Source: Bacillota bacterium
GTDB taxonomy: Bacteria > Bacillota_C > Negativicutes > JAEYSJ01
Assembly (NCBI GenBank): GCA_023434855.1
Contig: JAEYSJ010000388.1
Span: forward strand, 1 to 43,004
DNA: 43,004 nt
Direction: 5' to 3'
A model generated the notes under the pieces. It did no database searches. It was not told the DNA's origin and was given only the letters and a program-made list of their open reading frames with translations. Both the position numbers and the translations under genes were made by a program. Positions 8,322 to 16,906 of the stretch are shown one piece after another. Every line of letters begins with the position of its first letter. Positions within the stretch are counted from its first letter, which is position 1.

Positions 8322-8398
8322 AAGACCCAAGTAACAATCATTATTCCCTAATCCGCAACAAGACACAGGATCGGCAAGCTCCGATATTCCTGGGTCTT
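8322..8398. other. Structured inverted repeat (three-stem layout) after the hydrolase gene
   Basis: AAGACCCA (8322-8329) pairs with TGGGTCTT (8391-8398). Inside, ATCGG (8370-8374) pairs with CCGAT (8381-8385). The + strand continues ATTGTTT. It may simply be a long-armed terminator of the hydrolase gene, but the 60-base enclosed region with an internal hairpin is more elaborate than usual. Confidence 0.4.
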
Positions 8399-8534
8399 AT
8401 TGTTTACTAGAATGTAAATTCGCCGAATGTTTTTGTGACTAACAAGCTTTCGAAGCTAAAATAAAGAAAGTAAAGGATTTTATCGGTATTACTTTAAAAT
8501 TTTAAATTAAGTCTTACATTCGGAGGTGGTTGTC

Positions 8535-10427
8535 TTGAAAAAAACAATCATTCTTATGCTCGTGTTCTGTCTGCTTCTTACTGCCGGCTGTGCTTCCAAC
8601 AAGCAAGAGAACGCACTTAAGCCCGCACAGTCGATAGAAGAACTCCAGCAGCAGTTGGAAAAAATCTTATATGACACGCATACACCAGGTATGTCCGTGG
8701 CAATCATACACCATGATGGTCCGGAGTGGGTTGCAGGACTTGGTAAAGCTGATGTAGATGCGAATCGCCCTGCTACCCAGGAGACATTGTTCCGCATTGG
8801 TTCGACTTCGAAAGCCTTTGCTTCGCTTTCTATTCTCAAATTGGCGAATGAAGGAAAATTTTCTCTGGAAGACCCGGTACGCATCCTTGCACCCGAGATA
8901 TGGTTTGATAATCCTTGGGAAAAAAGTGACCCCGTACGTGTAGTTGACCTTCTTGAACACACCACTGGTTGGGAAGACTGGCACCTGCGGGAATTAGCTA
9001 AGGATGCACCTTCAAGTATGGGCCTGCGTGAGGCTCTTGACTATGACCATCACTCCCGTATTTCACGCTGGCGGCCAGGCACTCGTATGGCCTATTGTAA
9101 CTCCGGCCCAGCCGTTGCTGCCTACATCGTTGAAAAGATTACCGGACAGCATTTCGAGGATTACGTCACCCAAAACTTTTTTGCGCCGATAGGCATGAAA
9201 ACAGCAACCTTTTTTCAGCCGGAAACGACGTTATTAACGACACTCTATCGCCCAGACGGCAGGACCCCAGTTTCTTACTGGAATATGCTCTACCGCCCTG
9301 CCGGAGCCATTAATGCCTCCGCCAATGACATAGCAGCCTATGTGCGTTTTTATTTGAATCGTGGTACCGTAAATGGCACGCAGGTCGTTCCGGCAGCCTT
9401 AATTGATCGCATGGAGATACCAACACGTACTTGGGCGGCAGAAGACGGATTGACAGCCGGCTACGGCTTGAGCAGCTACTGGAATATCCAGGAGGGCTTT
9501 GTATACCACGGACACAATGGTGGTGTCGAAGGGGGGCTAACGGAGATATATTATTTGCCTGAATACGACGTGGGCTATTTTTACAGCATCAACGCCAACA
9601 GCGGGGAAGCCTACAAAAAGGTCGGCGATGCGATCCGCGCGTATATTACGCGTGGACTTAAAAGGCCTGCGTTGCCACCTATTGCGACGCTATCCGAAAA
9701 GACTGCCGCATATGCAGGCTGGTATGAACCTGACTCACCGCGCTTTGAAAGTATTCACTTTATCGAGCGACTTCTCGGAATTACCTTCGTCAAAATTGAG
9801 AATGGAAAGCTCCTTCTTAGCAATTTAGGAGGAAAAGATCAAACTTTTGTTCCTGTGACGGAGACGAAATTTCGTTTCCTTCCGAAGGAAGGAATTCCCG
9901 ACCCGGTTGCTACGGTCGATCTGGTTACACCAAACGCTGAGGGACAATTCATCCAAACAGGCTTGCTGACACTGAAACGTATTCCTGCTTGGTTTGCAGT
10001 AACCGAAATGATTCTTGCCGGTTGGTTTGCGATTGCGGTTATATCTGTCGTGATCTATGCACTATTCTGGATTCTTGGCAGCCTTAGTAAAAAACATCGG
10101 CGGCCTGCTGAATTCGCCATACGGATTTGGCCACTTATCGCAGTGTTGAGTTTAACCGCTTTTTTCTGTCTTCTCTTCTATGTGTTGAATAATAGCAATG
10201 CATTTGCCCGCTTGGGAAACCCGACCGGCTGGTCAGTTGCCCTGTTTATACTAACTTTAGGTTACGCCATTGCCTCTTTGGCTAGTGTGTACGCGCTGTG
10301 GTGCGCGCAGAAACAAAATATTCGTGGGAGTGTTCGCAGGTTTTCGATTACAGTGACCATGGCGCTGTTGATTGCCGCTTTGTACTTAGCGTATTGGGGA
10401 GTGATTGGCATTCGCACCTGGGACTAG
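8535..10427 (+). CDS. Lipoprotein beta-lactamase/PBP-like serine hydrolase with C-terminal membrane segments
   Basis: A 630-aa protein. It opens with a lipoprotein signal whose lipobox LTAGC ends at Cys19. Residues about 35-370 are a class C beta-lactamase/penicillin-binding-like domain with SxxK at S90-T-S-K93, YxN at Y187-C-N189 and a third box HNG at H327-N-G329 (equivalent to KTG). A linker beta domain follows, then four hydrophobic segments from about residue 480 to the end (for example WFAIAVISVVIYALFWILG). The TTG at 8535 is 8 bases after GGAGG (8522-8526). Such proteins are often called serine hydrolase or beta-lactamase family protein and act on peptidoglycan peptides or esters at the membrane surface. 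Actual antibiotic hydrolysis cannot be inferred. Confidence 0.9.
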   Translation: MKKTIILMLVFCLLLTAGCASNKQENALKPAQSIEELQQQLEKILYDTHTPGMSVAIIHHDGPEWVAGLGKADVDANRPATQETLFRIGSTSKAFASLSILKLANEGKFSLEDPVRILAPEIWFDNPWEKSDPVRVVDLLEHTTGWEDWHLRELAKDAPSSMGLREALDYDHHSRISRWRPGTRMAYCNSGPAVAAYIVEKITGQHFEDYVTQNFFAPIGMKTATFFQPETTLLTTLYRPDGRTPVSYWNMLYRPAGAINASANDIAAYVRFYLNRGTVNGTQVVPAALIDRMEIPTRTWAAEDGLTAGYGLSSYWNIQEGFVYHGHNGGVEGGLTEIYYLPEYDVGYFYSINANSGEAYKKVGDAIRAYITRGLKRPALPPIATLSEKTAAYAGWYEPDSPRFESIHFIERLLGITFVKIENGKLLLSNLGGKDQTFVPVTETKFRFLPKEGIPDPVATVDLVTPNAEGQFIQTGLLTLKRIPAWFAVTEMILAGWFAIAVISVVIYALFWILGSLSKKHRRPAEFAIRIWPLIAVLSLTAFFCLLFYVLNNSNAFARLGNPTGWSVALFILTLGYAIASLASVYALWCAQKQNIRGSVRRFSITVTMALLIAALYLAYWGVIGIRTWD

Positions 10428-10439
10428 TTGTCTTTTTCC

Positions 10440-10497
10440 AACCCAACTTAGCCATTAGCAATATGCCCAATATTGTCCCAATAGCTAATTTGGGTAA
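10440..10497 (+). terminator. Imperfect hairpin after the serine hydrolase gene
   Basis: ACCCAACTTAGC (from about 10440) and GCTAATTTGGGT (ending about 10497) are complementary except at one position. There is no clear T-run, so termination is only a suggestion. Confidence 0.35.
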
Positions 10498-10614
10498 GTC
10501 AATTGCTCGCATATAAATCAAACCTGATCCCTTTTCCATAAGCCTCCACTTTGAGCAAAATATCAAATTATTTTGACCTATTAAAGTATATTCCGATTTG
10601 CTTATAGCCTTTTG

Positions 10615-10710
10615 GGCGGTGTTGGCAGTAAATCAGTCGCAATGAAGGCGCTGGATATGGTGATAGCCAAAATGAATCCAGTTATCATGCAAAGCTGCCG
10701 CTGAATCAGA
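10615..10710 (+). pseudogene. Truncated 3'-end copy of the secreted-protein gene
   Basis: Bases 10615-10710 match 6543-6639 almost exactly, with about four differences including one inserted base after the stop. They encode GGVGSKSVAMKALDMVIAK and the same ending MNPVIMQSCR before a TGA at 10702-10704. No start or upstream part is present. The similarity stops abruptly on both sides. Confidence 0.85.
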
Positions 10711-10785
10711 CCCGCAGACAAGCTTACAGAAATACAGCAGAAATAAATTGGCTGCAATAGTATTGCAGAACTTCTGCAGTAAAAT

Positions 10786-10965
10786 AAAAAAGTCGCACTG
10801 GGAATCTTTCGAAACCCTTGCGACTTCTGTATTTGTGACTGGAGCCGATAAGAAGACTCGAGCCTTCAACCTGCTCATTGCGAATTGGAAACTGGCTGTT
10901 TTATGTATTTGAAACATTGGGAAGAACCCTTGGCTTTACTCGGCTTTTCCCTTTTTCATTTTGTC
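10786..10965 (-). repeat. tRNA-3'-half-like dispersed repeat, copy 1, with terminator hairpin
   Basis: The left part is a hairpin (AAGTCGCA at about 10790, TGCGACTT at about 10820). To its right, read on the minus strand, is a tRNA-like 3' half: an anticodon-arm-like segment, then a T-arm-like GGCTCGAGTCTTCT and an acceptor end ATCGGCTCCA. The 5' half of a tRNA is absent. A related unit at 41583-41755 aligns across about 130 bases, including the non-tRNA flank. Confidence 0.55.
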
Positions 10966-11211
10966 TATTTAAAAATACTCGTTACAATTTCACTTGCTAC
11001 ATTAACAGCAGTTTCAGCTACCGCGTCAGCCGCTGTTTCAATTACCGCACCTGTTAATTCTAATAATGCCAGGATTGCTCTCATCTTATGAAAAATACCA
11101 TAATAGGCACGCTTCAGAGCCTGGGCATAAAGACAATACTTTGTTGCCTGCAAGCTCCAACTTGGCTTTCTCTAGCCGGTACTTCGACAGTTCTTTGATC
11201 GGATCTTTCAC
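10965..11211 (-). pseudogene. Frameshifted, truncated HEPN-domain (UPF0332-like) gene
   Basis: Read on the minus strand from a GTG at 11211, one frame gives DPIKELSKYRLEKAKLELAG. After a shift near 11130 another frame gives YAQALKRAYYGIFHKMRAIL. Together they match the N-terminal half of small HEPN proteins, including the R-x6-H motif (RAYYGIFH) of HEPN RNases. Beyond ALLEL the sequence (TGAVIETAADAV...) no longer resembles the family. The frame is broken and the C-terminal half replaced, so this is a dead toxin-type gene. No partner MNT nucleotidyltransferase is found nearby. Confidence 0.6.
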
Positions 11212-11324
11212 ATTAAGCTACGTCAAAATTCCCTCCACCAATATACACATTCTCATATTGGCATTATATATATTTTTCTATGCAATTTTCCTATATCCTC
11301 CCAACAATTACAATACTATACAAT

Positions 11325-11404
11325 AAACCGTCCCCACGTCTTTATTTGGAGTATTAAATAACGGATTGTAAATATAAGGCACCGGAACCGTCCCCATGTC
11401 TTAT
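11325..11404. repeat. Two tandem copies of an ACCGTCCCCA(C/T)GTCTT repeat word
   Basis: AAACCGTCCCCACGTCTTTA at 11325 and GGAACCGTCCCCATGTCTTA at 11384 are close copies. A third, inverted partial copy (ACATGGGATG...GACGGTTC) lies at about 11427-11449. They belong to a family of short intergenic repeats scattered through the window. Confidence 0.6.
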
Positions 11405-11514
11405 ACAATTTCAAAAAAAAAACGAAACATGGGATGTGATGACGGTTCGCAAAGGGATCAACCAGAAGTTGTGCGCGACAAAAATGACTCAAAAGCAGTA
11501 AATATCGCAAACAA

Positions 11515-11563
11515 GGGACAGGAATATCGTTTTAAAATAAAATTCTGCAACGATATCCCTGCC
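11515..11563 (-). terminator. Hairpin downstream of the membrane chemoreceptor gene
   Basis: GGGACAGGAATATCGT and ACGATATCCCTGCCCC pair at 14 of 16 positions around a short AT-rich loop, 25-70 bases after the chemoreceptor stop. The minus-strand side ends CCCTTGTTTG. It contains the GGGACAGG word shared by the dispersed repeats of this window, so it may be both a repeat and a terminator. Confidence 0.5.
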
Positions 11564-11585
11564 CCGTATTTTATCTAAAAAAACA

Positions 11586-13307
11586 TCATCTCTGCACGCG
11601 GAATTTGGCTACCTCTGTTTGCAAGTCCTGGGCCAGCTTCGCCAAAGCCGCGCTGGAAGTCGCAACTTCCTCCATGGAGGCCAATTGCTCCTCGGTTGCC
11701 GCTGATACGCTCTGAGCCTCGTCTGCTGACTTTTTGCTGAGCTTATCGATCTTTTGGACTGAGTTTACGATCTGCTGGCTACCGGCAGCTGTTTGTTGGA
11801 TGGCAGCCGAAATGTCCCTCACTTGTCCCGATACTTTGGTCACCAAATCAGCAATTTCCTGGAAGGCAATCCCGGCAGCGTTGACCACCGCAGCCCCTAT
11901 CTTCACCTCTTTCGTGCCATCGCTCATGGCCACGACTGCCTCATCGGTGTCTATTTGGATCTCCCCTATCAGCTCAGCGATCTTTTTGGCCGCATCCTGG
12001 GATTGTTCGGCTAGCTTCCGCACTTCCTCCGCCACCACCGCAAAGCCCCGCCCCTGTTCTCCTGCCCGCGCAGCCTCGATAGCGGCGTTGAGGGCCAGCA
12101 GGTTTGTTTGGCCGGCGATGCCGGAAATGGTATCCACGATCTGGCCAATTTCCTTGGATCTTTCACCCAGCTTAGCAACCACCGCTGCCGAGGCATTGAC
12201 GGTATCTTCAATGTGGGCCATCTGGTTGACCGCTTTCTCTATCGCTTGCTCACCGTCCATGGCCTTTTCTGCAACCTGGGCCGACTCGACTGCCGCATGA
12301 TTAGCACTTGTGGCTATCTGCTGGACGCCTGCAGACATCTGCCCTACTACGGCAGAGGTTTCGTTTGACGCAGTCAATTGCTCCGTCGCTCCTGCGGCCA
12401 CATCCGCGATGGACGCGGCCACCAAGTCGGCTGCCTGGGCTGATTGCTCGGAACTGGCGGTAAGCTCCTCGCTGGAGGCTGCTACTTGCTCGGCATTATT
12501 CTGAATTTGACGGATGAGACCGGTCATGTTCTTTTTCATCGTATTGAGTGCGGCGGCCAATCTACCCACTTCATTGGTTGTTTCGATGTCCAGGTCCCGT
12601 TCGGTTAAATTGCCACCGGCTACCTCCGTCAACGCGCTGGTAACTGAGCCAACCGGTCTGGCGATGGAGCGCGCTACCCAATAGCCAAAGCTGGCACAGA
12701 GAATAAGGGCCAACAGCGACACGCCGCTGATAATACTATTGGAAATAACAGCGTCTCTTTGGTTTCGCTTGTTGGCATCTCCGGCCTCCTGCAAATTATA
12801 GTCGCTGAGACCGCCCAGCGCATCTTCAATGTCGTCCATTTGTTTCCCGATTTTGGTGTTATACACCGCAATAGCTTCCTGGGTTTTCCCTGCCACAGCG
12901 AAGTCGATAAGTTCCCGACTGCTAGACTGCAATTCCGCCAGGCTTTTTTTGTAAGCAGCCAGTCCATCCTTTTCAAATTGAACGAGTTCAAGCTTCTCAT
13001 AGGAAGAAATACCGTCGTCAATTGCTTTCGAACGCTCAGATATTTCTTTTAAGGCATCATCCCTTGTTGCCTTATCAGGAGAGACGATTACGGCTAAGTA
13101 AAGAGCCTCGTTGGCTCGTACGTTCATACGGGCTTCCTTGAGCAAATTGACGGACATGAGTTTATTAGAGTACATGTCCTCCAGGCTGGAGTTAGTCTGA
13201 TGATTAAAATAGAACCCTGTAAGACCGACGATCGCCAAAAAGACTACCCCAAAAAGCGCCATAAACACGATTTGGAGCATTATCCTAAGATTTTTAAACC
13301 ATTGCAT
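11586..13307 (-). CDS. Methyl-accepting chemotaxis protein (membrane-bound)
   Basis: A 573-aa chemoreceptor. It has a first membrane segment at about residues 10-30, an extracytoplasmic four-helix-bundle sensor (about 35-185), a second membrane segment ending [11 protein letters not shown], a HAMP linker, and a long signalling coiled coil. The coil contains the invariant hairpin tip [20 protein letters not shown] (about residue 390), which contacts CheA and CheW. The ATG at 13307 follows GGAGGCAGAAAA; the frame extends further upstream without a better start. The sensor is of the 4HB_MCP type, which binds small ligands. The ligand is unknown. No che genes are nearby, so it must feed a chemosensory array encoded elsewhere. 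Confidence 0.95.
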   Translation of the reverse strand: MQWFKNLRIMLQIVFMALFGVVFLAIVGLTGFYFNHQTNSSLEDMYSNKLMSVNLLKEARMNVRANEALYLAVIVSPDKATRDDALKEISERSKAIDDGISSYEKLELVQFEKDGLAAYKKSLAELQSSSRELIDFAVAGKTQEAIAVYNTKIGKQMDDIEDALGGLSDYNLQEAGDANKRNQRDAVISNSIISGVSLLALILCASFGYWVARSIARPVGSVTSALTEVAGGNLTERDLDIETTNEVGRLAAALNTMKKNMTGLIRQIQNNAEQVAASSEELTASSEQSAQAADLVAASIADVAAGATEQLTASNETSAVVGQMSAGVQQIATSANHAAVESAQVAEKAMDGEQAIEKAVNQMAHIEDTVNASAAVVAKLGERSKEIGQIVDTISGIAGQTNLLALNAAIEAARAGEQGRGFAVVAEEVRKLAEQSQDAAKKIAELIGEIQIDTDEAVVAMSDGTKEVKIGAAVVNAAGIAFQEIADLVTKVSGQVRDISAAIQQTAAGSQQIVNSVQKIDKLSKKSADEAQSVSAATEEQLASMEEVATSSAALAKLAQDLQTEVAKFRVQR

Positions 13308-13501
13308 TTTTCTGCCTCCATCTTTTTTATCACTCAGATTTATAATGACATATTTCGACTTCTTTTTGCTATTTGCCTGCATTATTTTTTGCTATTTACA
13401 TAAAATTTGCAATAAAAACACGGGACAGGTTTCATATCCCATCATAAAAAATACAAGAGACAGGCAATCCTGACCCCATAGCATTCTGAATAGGATTACG
13501 T

Positions 13502-14890
13502 CTACGCTGCAATAGCTTTTACTTTAATCTCATCTAAAATGCTAAGTACAATTTTTGACAGTCTTTCAATGTCTACGATTAACTGTTGAGATTGAGTTAT
13601 ATCACCAAGTTTATAAAGCCTGATGGCTTCTGCACATTGTGTATGAAATTCCTTATGAAATTTGTCGAGCTTCCGAAAAGAATCTAAATGTCCAAACATT
13701 CTCATTCCATCGCCAGTGTACCACTTACCGAGCCTACAAGCATGGTGGTTTCGTACATTGTCTTCATTAAGATTCTCAAGCCCTCTCAACATATAAGTAA
13801 TGCGCGCTTTCCACAACAAGTGATCTGTTTTAGCTAGTTCCAAGACTTGTTCGGTTGTAAATTGTATTTGTAAACTGCTTATTTTAGTACGAACAGTATT
13901 GGCAGACTGTATTACACCCAAAATATCTTTATTGCAATCCTGGGTCGTGCTGTTTGATTCAGTGATTCGCGCAGACAAGTCTTTTATTGTTGCGCTTATC
14001 TCCTCGAATGTGGCGGACTGTTCTTCGGCAATGGGAGCCAAATTTTGTACTGCTGCTCCAATTTTTTCAAAGACTCTTTTTAACTGTGAGACACTCTCAT
14101 CAGTTGATGTTACTGCATTGGCATTTTTTTCAAAGGAGGCTCCCATCTCCTTAAATGATAAGGCAATCTTTTCAGACTCATTACGAATCTCAGTAAGGTG
14201 GCTGGTAATTTGTCCAACAGACCTGCCCGACTGGTCAGCTAGTTTTCTCACTTCTTCAGCTACTACTGAAAACCCTCGACCGTGTTCGCCAGCCCGCGCC
14301 GCTTCTATAGCCGCATTTAACGCCAACAAATTCGTTTGATCAGATACACCTTTCACAACAGAAGTCAGTTCGTCAATACGAGTGGTTGCTGTATGCAGTT
14401 CACTTACACGAAGATTTAATTCAGATAGGCTACTTTTAGCTTCTTGGGTTTCGGATGAAACTTGACGAACACTTTGGCTAGTCATTTCCATAGAACTTCT
14501 TCCTACTGAGGTCTGTTCGGCTGTCTGGCTGGCGGATTCAGCCAGGTTATTTACAGATGACGACAATTGCATAACCGCTGCTGCAATCTGTTCGATAGCA
14601 TCTGCTTGTTGCTGGGACTGTAAAGCTAATTCATTCAATTTATCCCCGCCATGTAAGCCAAGGTACACGACTTCGTTAACTGTCATAGACAGTGTTGTAA
14701 GAATGTGATTATTTTGCTCAGCGTATTGATTAATCAGCGATGCTATCGGAGCTATAGGATCGTCACTAGGTACATGAATTTTGGTAGTAAATTCTCCTGA
14801 GCAAAGTTTCCTCAGTCCTTCAAGAACTAACTCATAACCACTAGTAGCTGTAATTGACGGTTCTTTTTTGCAGCGTAGTATGTTTAACAT
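13502..14890 (-). CDS. Soluble chemoreceptor with C-terminal zinc-binding CZB domain
   Basis: A 462-aa protein with no membrane segment. About 75 N-terminal residues are followed by a signalling coiled coil with the hairpin tip [20 protein letters not shown]. The C-terminal 120 residues are a CZB (chemoreceptor zinc-binding) domain: [12 protein letters not shown], then [15 protein letters not shown], then HKEFH, giving the His/Cys/His/His set that binds zinc. CZB receptors elsewhere respond to zinc and hypochlorous acid through the cysteine. The ATG at 14890 has GAGGAG 10 bases before it; a TTG at 14908 overlaps that site. It lies about 190 bases upstream of the membrane receptor gene on the same strand but has room for its own terminator. 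Confidence 0.92.
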   Translation of the reverse strand: MLNILRCKKEPSITATSGYELVLEGLRKLCSGEFTTKIHVPSDDPIAPIASLINQYAEQNNHILTTLSMTVNEVVYLGLHGGDKLNELALQSQQQADAIEQIAAAVMQLSSSVNNLAESASQTAEQTSVGRSSMEMTSQSVRQVSSETQEAKSSLSELNLRVSELHTATTRIDELTSVVKGVSDQTNLLALNAAIEAARAGEHGRGFSVVAEEVRKLADQSGRSVGQITSHLTEIRNESEKIALSFKEMGASFEKNANAVTSTDESVSQLKRVFEKIGAAVQNLAPIAEEQSATFEEISATIKDLSARITESNSTTQDCNKDILGVIQSANTVRTKISSLQIQFTTEQVLELAKTDHLLWKARITYMLRGLENLNEDNVRNHHACRLGKWYTGDGMRMFGHLDSFRKLDKFHKEFHTQCAEAIRLYKLGDITQSQQLIVDIERLSKIVLSILDEIKVKAIAA

Positions 14891-15105
14891 GTCACAGTCA
14901 CTCCTCAATGAAAACTATATATTTTGATATTATTTGACACTATATACATTTCGAAGTTTAAAAAAGTATTCCTGCAATATTGTTTTTAAATAATATTAAT
15001 TTTTTGTTAATATTTCATCAAAATTCAATTACTTGCTACATGGTCAGGACTTGTCCCCTGTTACTTTAAAATTATTTACGGCTCGAAGAATACAAGAATT
15101 AAAAA

Positions 15106-15136
15106 ATGGAGTTTCGACATTGTTCCGAAACTCCAT
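15106..15136 (-). terminator. Perfect 11-bp hairpin with minus-strand T-run
   Basis: ATGGAGTTTCG (15106-15116) pairs with CGAAACTCCAT (15126-15136). On the minus strand it is followed by TTTTTAATTC. It fits a terminator for minus-strand transcription coming from the flavodoxin-like gene. Confidence 0.6.
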
Positions 15137-15405
15137 TCATCTGTTCATCTTTCAGGGCCAGTTCTTACTTAGGAAGAAGCATTGGGACGGTTCTGTTGCT
15201 TCTATTCAATTCTATTCTTAGTTATTTAAATAAAAACCCGGAATCTATTTTAACATTATTATATTTCTAACTGACTGATTCCTGAATCCTTTCACGAAAA
15301 ATAGGTCTAAACTCCGTAGCAAGGTTTAAACCCGTTATCTGTGGTTAGGATACAAGAAAAACTCCCTTTCACATTACGAAGTAAAGGAACCGTCCCATCG
15401 CTTCA

Positions 15406-15443
15406 GAACCCAGGAAATACGGGGCTTCCCGTTTCCTGGGTTC
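15406..15443. terminator. 12-bp hairpin downstream of the flavodoxin-like gene
   Basis: GAACCCAGGAAA (15406-15417) pairs perfectly with TTTCCTGGGTTC (15432-15443). The inner bases CGGG and CCCG also pair. The + strand continues ATTTTTG. It lies 40 bases past the stop of the gene ending at 15483. Confidence 0.55.
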
Positions 15444-15482
15444 ATTTTTGTTGGCGTTTGCATGGCTTGTCTGTTCAGGCAA

Positions 15483-16052
15483 TCACTTGACGAGGAGCAA
15501 TCGTGCGAATTTCCTGGCCCCATTGATAGCCGCTTCTGTTTGAAACGATGCTTTGTTATCTTCATCTCTTACTGAATACATTCCTACATAATTTAACTTT
15601 GAATGCTCGCAAAGATGTTTAATTCCGGTTTCAAATGGTTCAGTTGCGTATTGTACACCATACCCATGGGTCGCAATAATAGCACACTTCTTGCCTTCCC
15701 AAAGTGAACCTTTACCACTTCCATAATATTTATTCATTCCATAAAAACGATCAAGCATTGCTTTCATTTCAGGTGGGCAATACCATGTGTATATTGGAGT
15801 TGCTAAAACAAAACAATCCGACTGAACTATTTTTGAAACAATATCTTGCATATCATCATTTTGCTTACAACCATATTCACCTGTTACATTTTGGCAAGTG
15901 TAACATCCACGGCAAGAGGAAATATTTTTATCTACAAGTGTAATATATACTACTTCCGCACCGTTCATTTTTAATTCTTCACTAAATGGCTTCAACAACT
16001 CTACCGTATTACCATTGAGCCGAGGACTTCCCGCTAATATACATACTTTCAA
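15483..16052 (-). CDS. Flavodoxin-like NAD(P)H-dependent FMN reductase
   Basis: A 189-aa cytoplasmic flavoprotein. The FMN phosphate loop is GSPRLNGNT near the N-terminus. A cysteine segment follows at about residues 47-63 (CRGCYTC...GC) with DDM after it, as in NAD(P)H-dependent oxidoreductases and iron-sulfur flavoproteins. Then come TPIYTWYCPPEMKAMLDRFYG and GKKCAIIATHGYG, the family's second flavin loop. The start is the TTG at 16052, placed 7 bases after GAGGTG (16060-16065). A longer frame upstream belongs to an unrelated IS21 remnant, so annotation from an earlier ATG would create a false fusion. It probably reduces quinones, nitro compounds or FMN. The substrate is not evident. Confidence 0.9.
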   Translation of the reverse strand: MKVCILAGSPRLNGNTVELLKPFSEELKMNGAEVVYITLVDKNISSCRGCYTCQNVTGEYGCKQNDDMQDIVSKIVQSDCFVLATPIYTWYCPPEMKAMLDRFYGMNKYYGSGKGSLWEGKKCAIIATHGYGVQYATEPFETGIKHLCEHSKLNYVGMYSVRDEDNKASFQTEAAINGARKFARLLLVK

Positions 16053-16076
16053 GCTAAAACACCTCACAAAATATAA

Positions 16077-16211
16077 ATGAACGATCCTGTCCATTATGGA
16101 ATCAGCTAGAACGCCACCGCCCAGCCGAGCGGGCCAGTCCTCAACCTTGTACTGCGTACAGAAGATCGTCACAGACTCTTCATAACGGAGTTCTAGCAGT
16201 TCAAAGAGAAA
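16077..16211 (-). pseudogene. IS21-family IstB helper ATPase, C-terminal fragment
   Basis: Minus-strand translation gives LFELLELRYEESVTIF, then CTQYKVEDWPARLGG, then VLADSIMDRIVH. This is the end of IstB-type ATPases, whose conserved form is about RYGRRSTIITSQ, VEKWH, and LADAILDRLVH. The Walker motifs and N-terminus are gone, and no istA is nearby. The fragment runs in frame into the flavodoxin-like gene, which explains the misleadingly long open frame there. It is scar tissue of an IS21 insertion next to a dispersed GGGGACAG repeat. Confidence 0.75.
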
Positions 16212-16223
16212 GTGAATTTTCAA

Positions 16224-16289
16224 GGGGACAGGCCCTCTGACACAAGAAAGCTACTCTCTCCTTATCTCCATGTTAATGCAGCTGTCCCC
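16224..16289. repeat. Dispersed GGGGACAG...CTGTCCCC repeat, copy 1
   Basis: GGGGACAG (16224-16231) and CTGTCCCC (16282-16289) form inverted ends around a 50-base core beginning GCCCTCTGACACAAGAAAGC. A second copy at 19548-19607 matches over about 60 bases with only a few changes. Confidence 0.75.
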
Positions 16290-16348
16290 TCGATACATCC
16301 ATCATACTTCTATATCCGTATAAGAACCTGCTCAGATTAAATTGTTAA

Positions 16349-16789
16349 TTATTTCATCTTGGCAATAACATCCAAGGTTACATCTAAACCGCCAAAAGCA
16401 ACAGAATTTTTATATAATATTATTTTTAATTTTTTTTCTTGCGCGACTTCTGCCAATGCTTGTTTAATACTTAGGTCAATTTTGGCTTCAAAATCTTGTT
16501 TGATTTTTAAAAATTCATTATATGATGCATTCTGATGTTGTTTAAACTCTTCTTGTGAAAGATTAGATTTTTCTGTCTCCAATTGATCGCTTAATTCCTT
16601 TCCTTTTTGATTAAGCTCATCTTGGAATGCCTTTACTTTGGGACTTTGTTTCATTATTGTATCTACATTGATAACTCCTATTTCACCGCTTTGGATAGTT
16701 GAGTTTGAAGGTTGTGGAGCAGCCAACACCGTTCCAACTCCCATCAACACCATAATTACAATAATAATTACCATTGTAATTTTCTTCAT
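16349..16789 (-). CDS. OmpH/Skp-like periplasmic chaperone
   Basis: A 146-aa protein with a cleavable signal (KKITMVIIIVIMVLMGVGTVLAA). The mature part opens with a short strand GEIGVINVDTIMKQSPK, then a long charged coiled coil (about residues 55-115), and closes with a KKLKIILYKNSVAFGGLDVT strand pair. This is the layout of Skp/OmpH chaperones, which hold unfolded outer-membrane proteins. Its length is close to the family norm of about 150-170 residues. The ATG at 16789 is used here; a GTG at 16798 is too near the ribosome site. In a Firmicutes-like background it points to a two-membrane Negativicutes cell. Confidence 0.85.
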   Translation of the reverse strand: MKKITMVIIIVIMVLMGVGTVLAAPQPSNSTIQSGEIGVINVDTIMKQSPKVKAFQDELNQKGKELSDQLETEKSNLSQEEFKQHQNASYNEFLKIKQDFEAKIDLSIKQALAEVAQEKKLKIILYKNSVAFGGLDVTLDVIAKMK

Positions 16790-16865
16790 TAAATACACAT
16801 CCTTCTATAGTTTGTTTTACTTAGTTTCTATGGAATTTCCCCATATCCTTCCAACAATGATAATA

Positions 16866-16895
16866 AGAAGCATCGGGACAGTTCCATCGCTTCTA
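16866..16895. repeat. GAAGC-CGGGACAGTTCC-GCTTC dispersed repeat
   Basis: AGAAGC (16866-16871) and GCTTCT (about 16889-16894) are inverted around CGGGACAGTTCC. It is one of about ten intergenic units sharing the (C/G)GGAC(A/G)GTTC word and GAAGC ends. Confidence 0.6.
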
Positions 16896-16906
16896 AAAAC
16901 AAAATT

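Larger units (their letters stand above)
10428..10964. other. Gene-poor stretch with remnants
   Basis: No intact gene is seen. The stretch contains an imperfect hairpin (10440-10497), a copy of the 3' end of the secreted-protein gene (10615-10710), and a hairpin followed by a tRNA-3'-half-like repeat (10786 onward). Short frames here have no ribosome sites and no family resemblance. Confidence 0.6.
14891..15482. other. Gene-free stretch with hairpins and dispersed repeats
   Basis: It holds the promoter side of the soluble chemoreceptor, a perfect hairpin (15106-15136), two inverted copies of a GGGACGGTTC-type repeat (about 15173-15203 and 15383-15408) and a second hairpin (15406-15443). No coding frame with a ribosome site was found. 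Confidence 0.6.

Noticed and set aside
10786..10900. Functional tRNA gene
   Set aside because: Only the 3' half (T-arm and acceptor) can be recognised. The D-arm, 5' acceptor strand and a proper anticodon stem are missing here and in the other three copies.
10885..11091. 68-codon + strand frame with a hydrophobic, Ala/Thr-rich end
   Set aside because: It runs across the repeat and antisense to the HEPN remnant. The apparent hydrophobic helix is an antisense artefact.
15106..15443. CRISPR array suggested by several short repeats around 11-17 kb
   Set aside because: The repeats are inverted pairs at irregular distances between genes, with no regular repeat-spacer unit and no cas genes.
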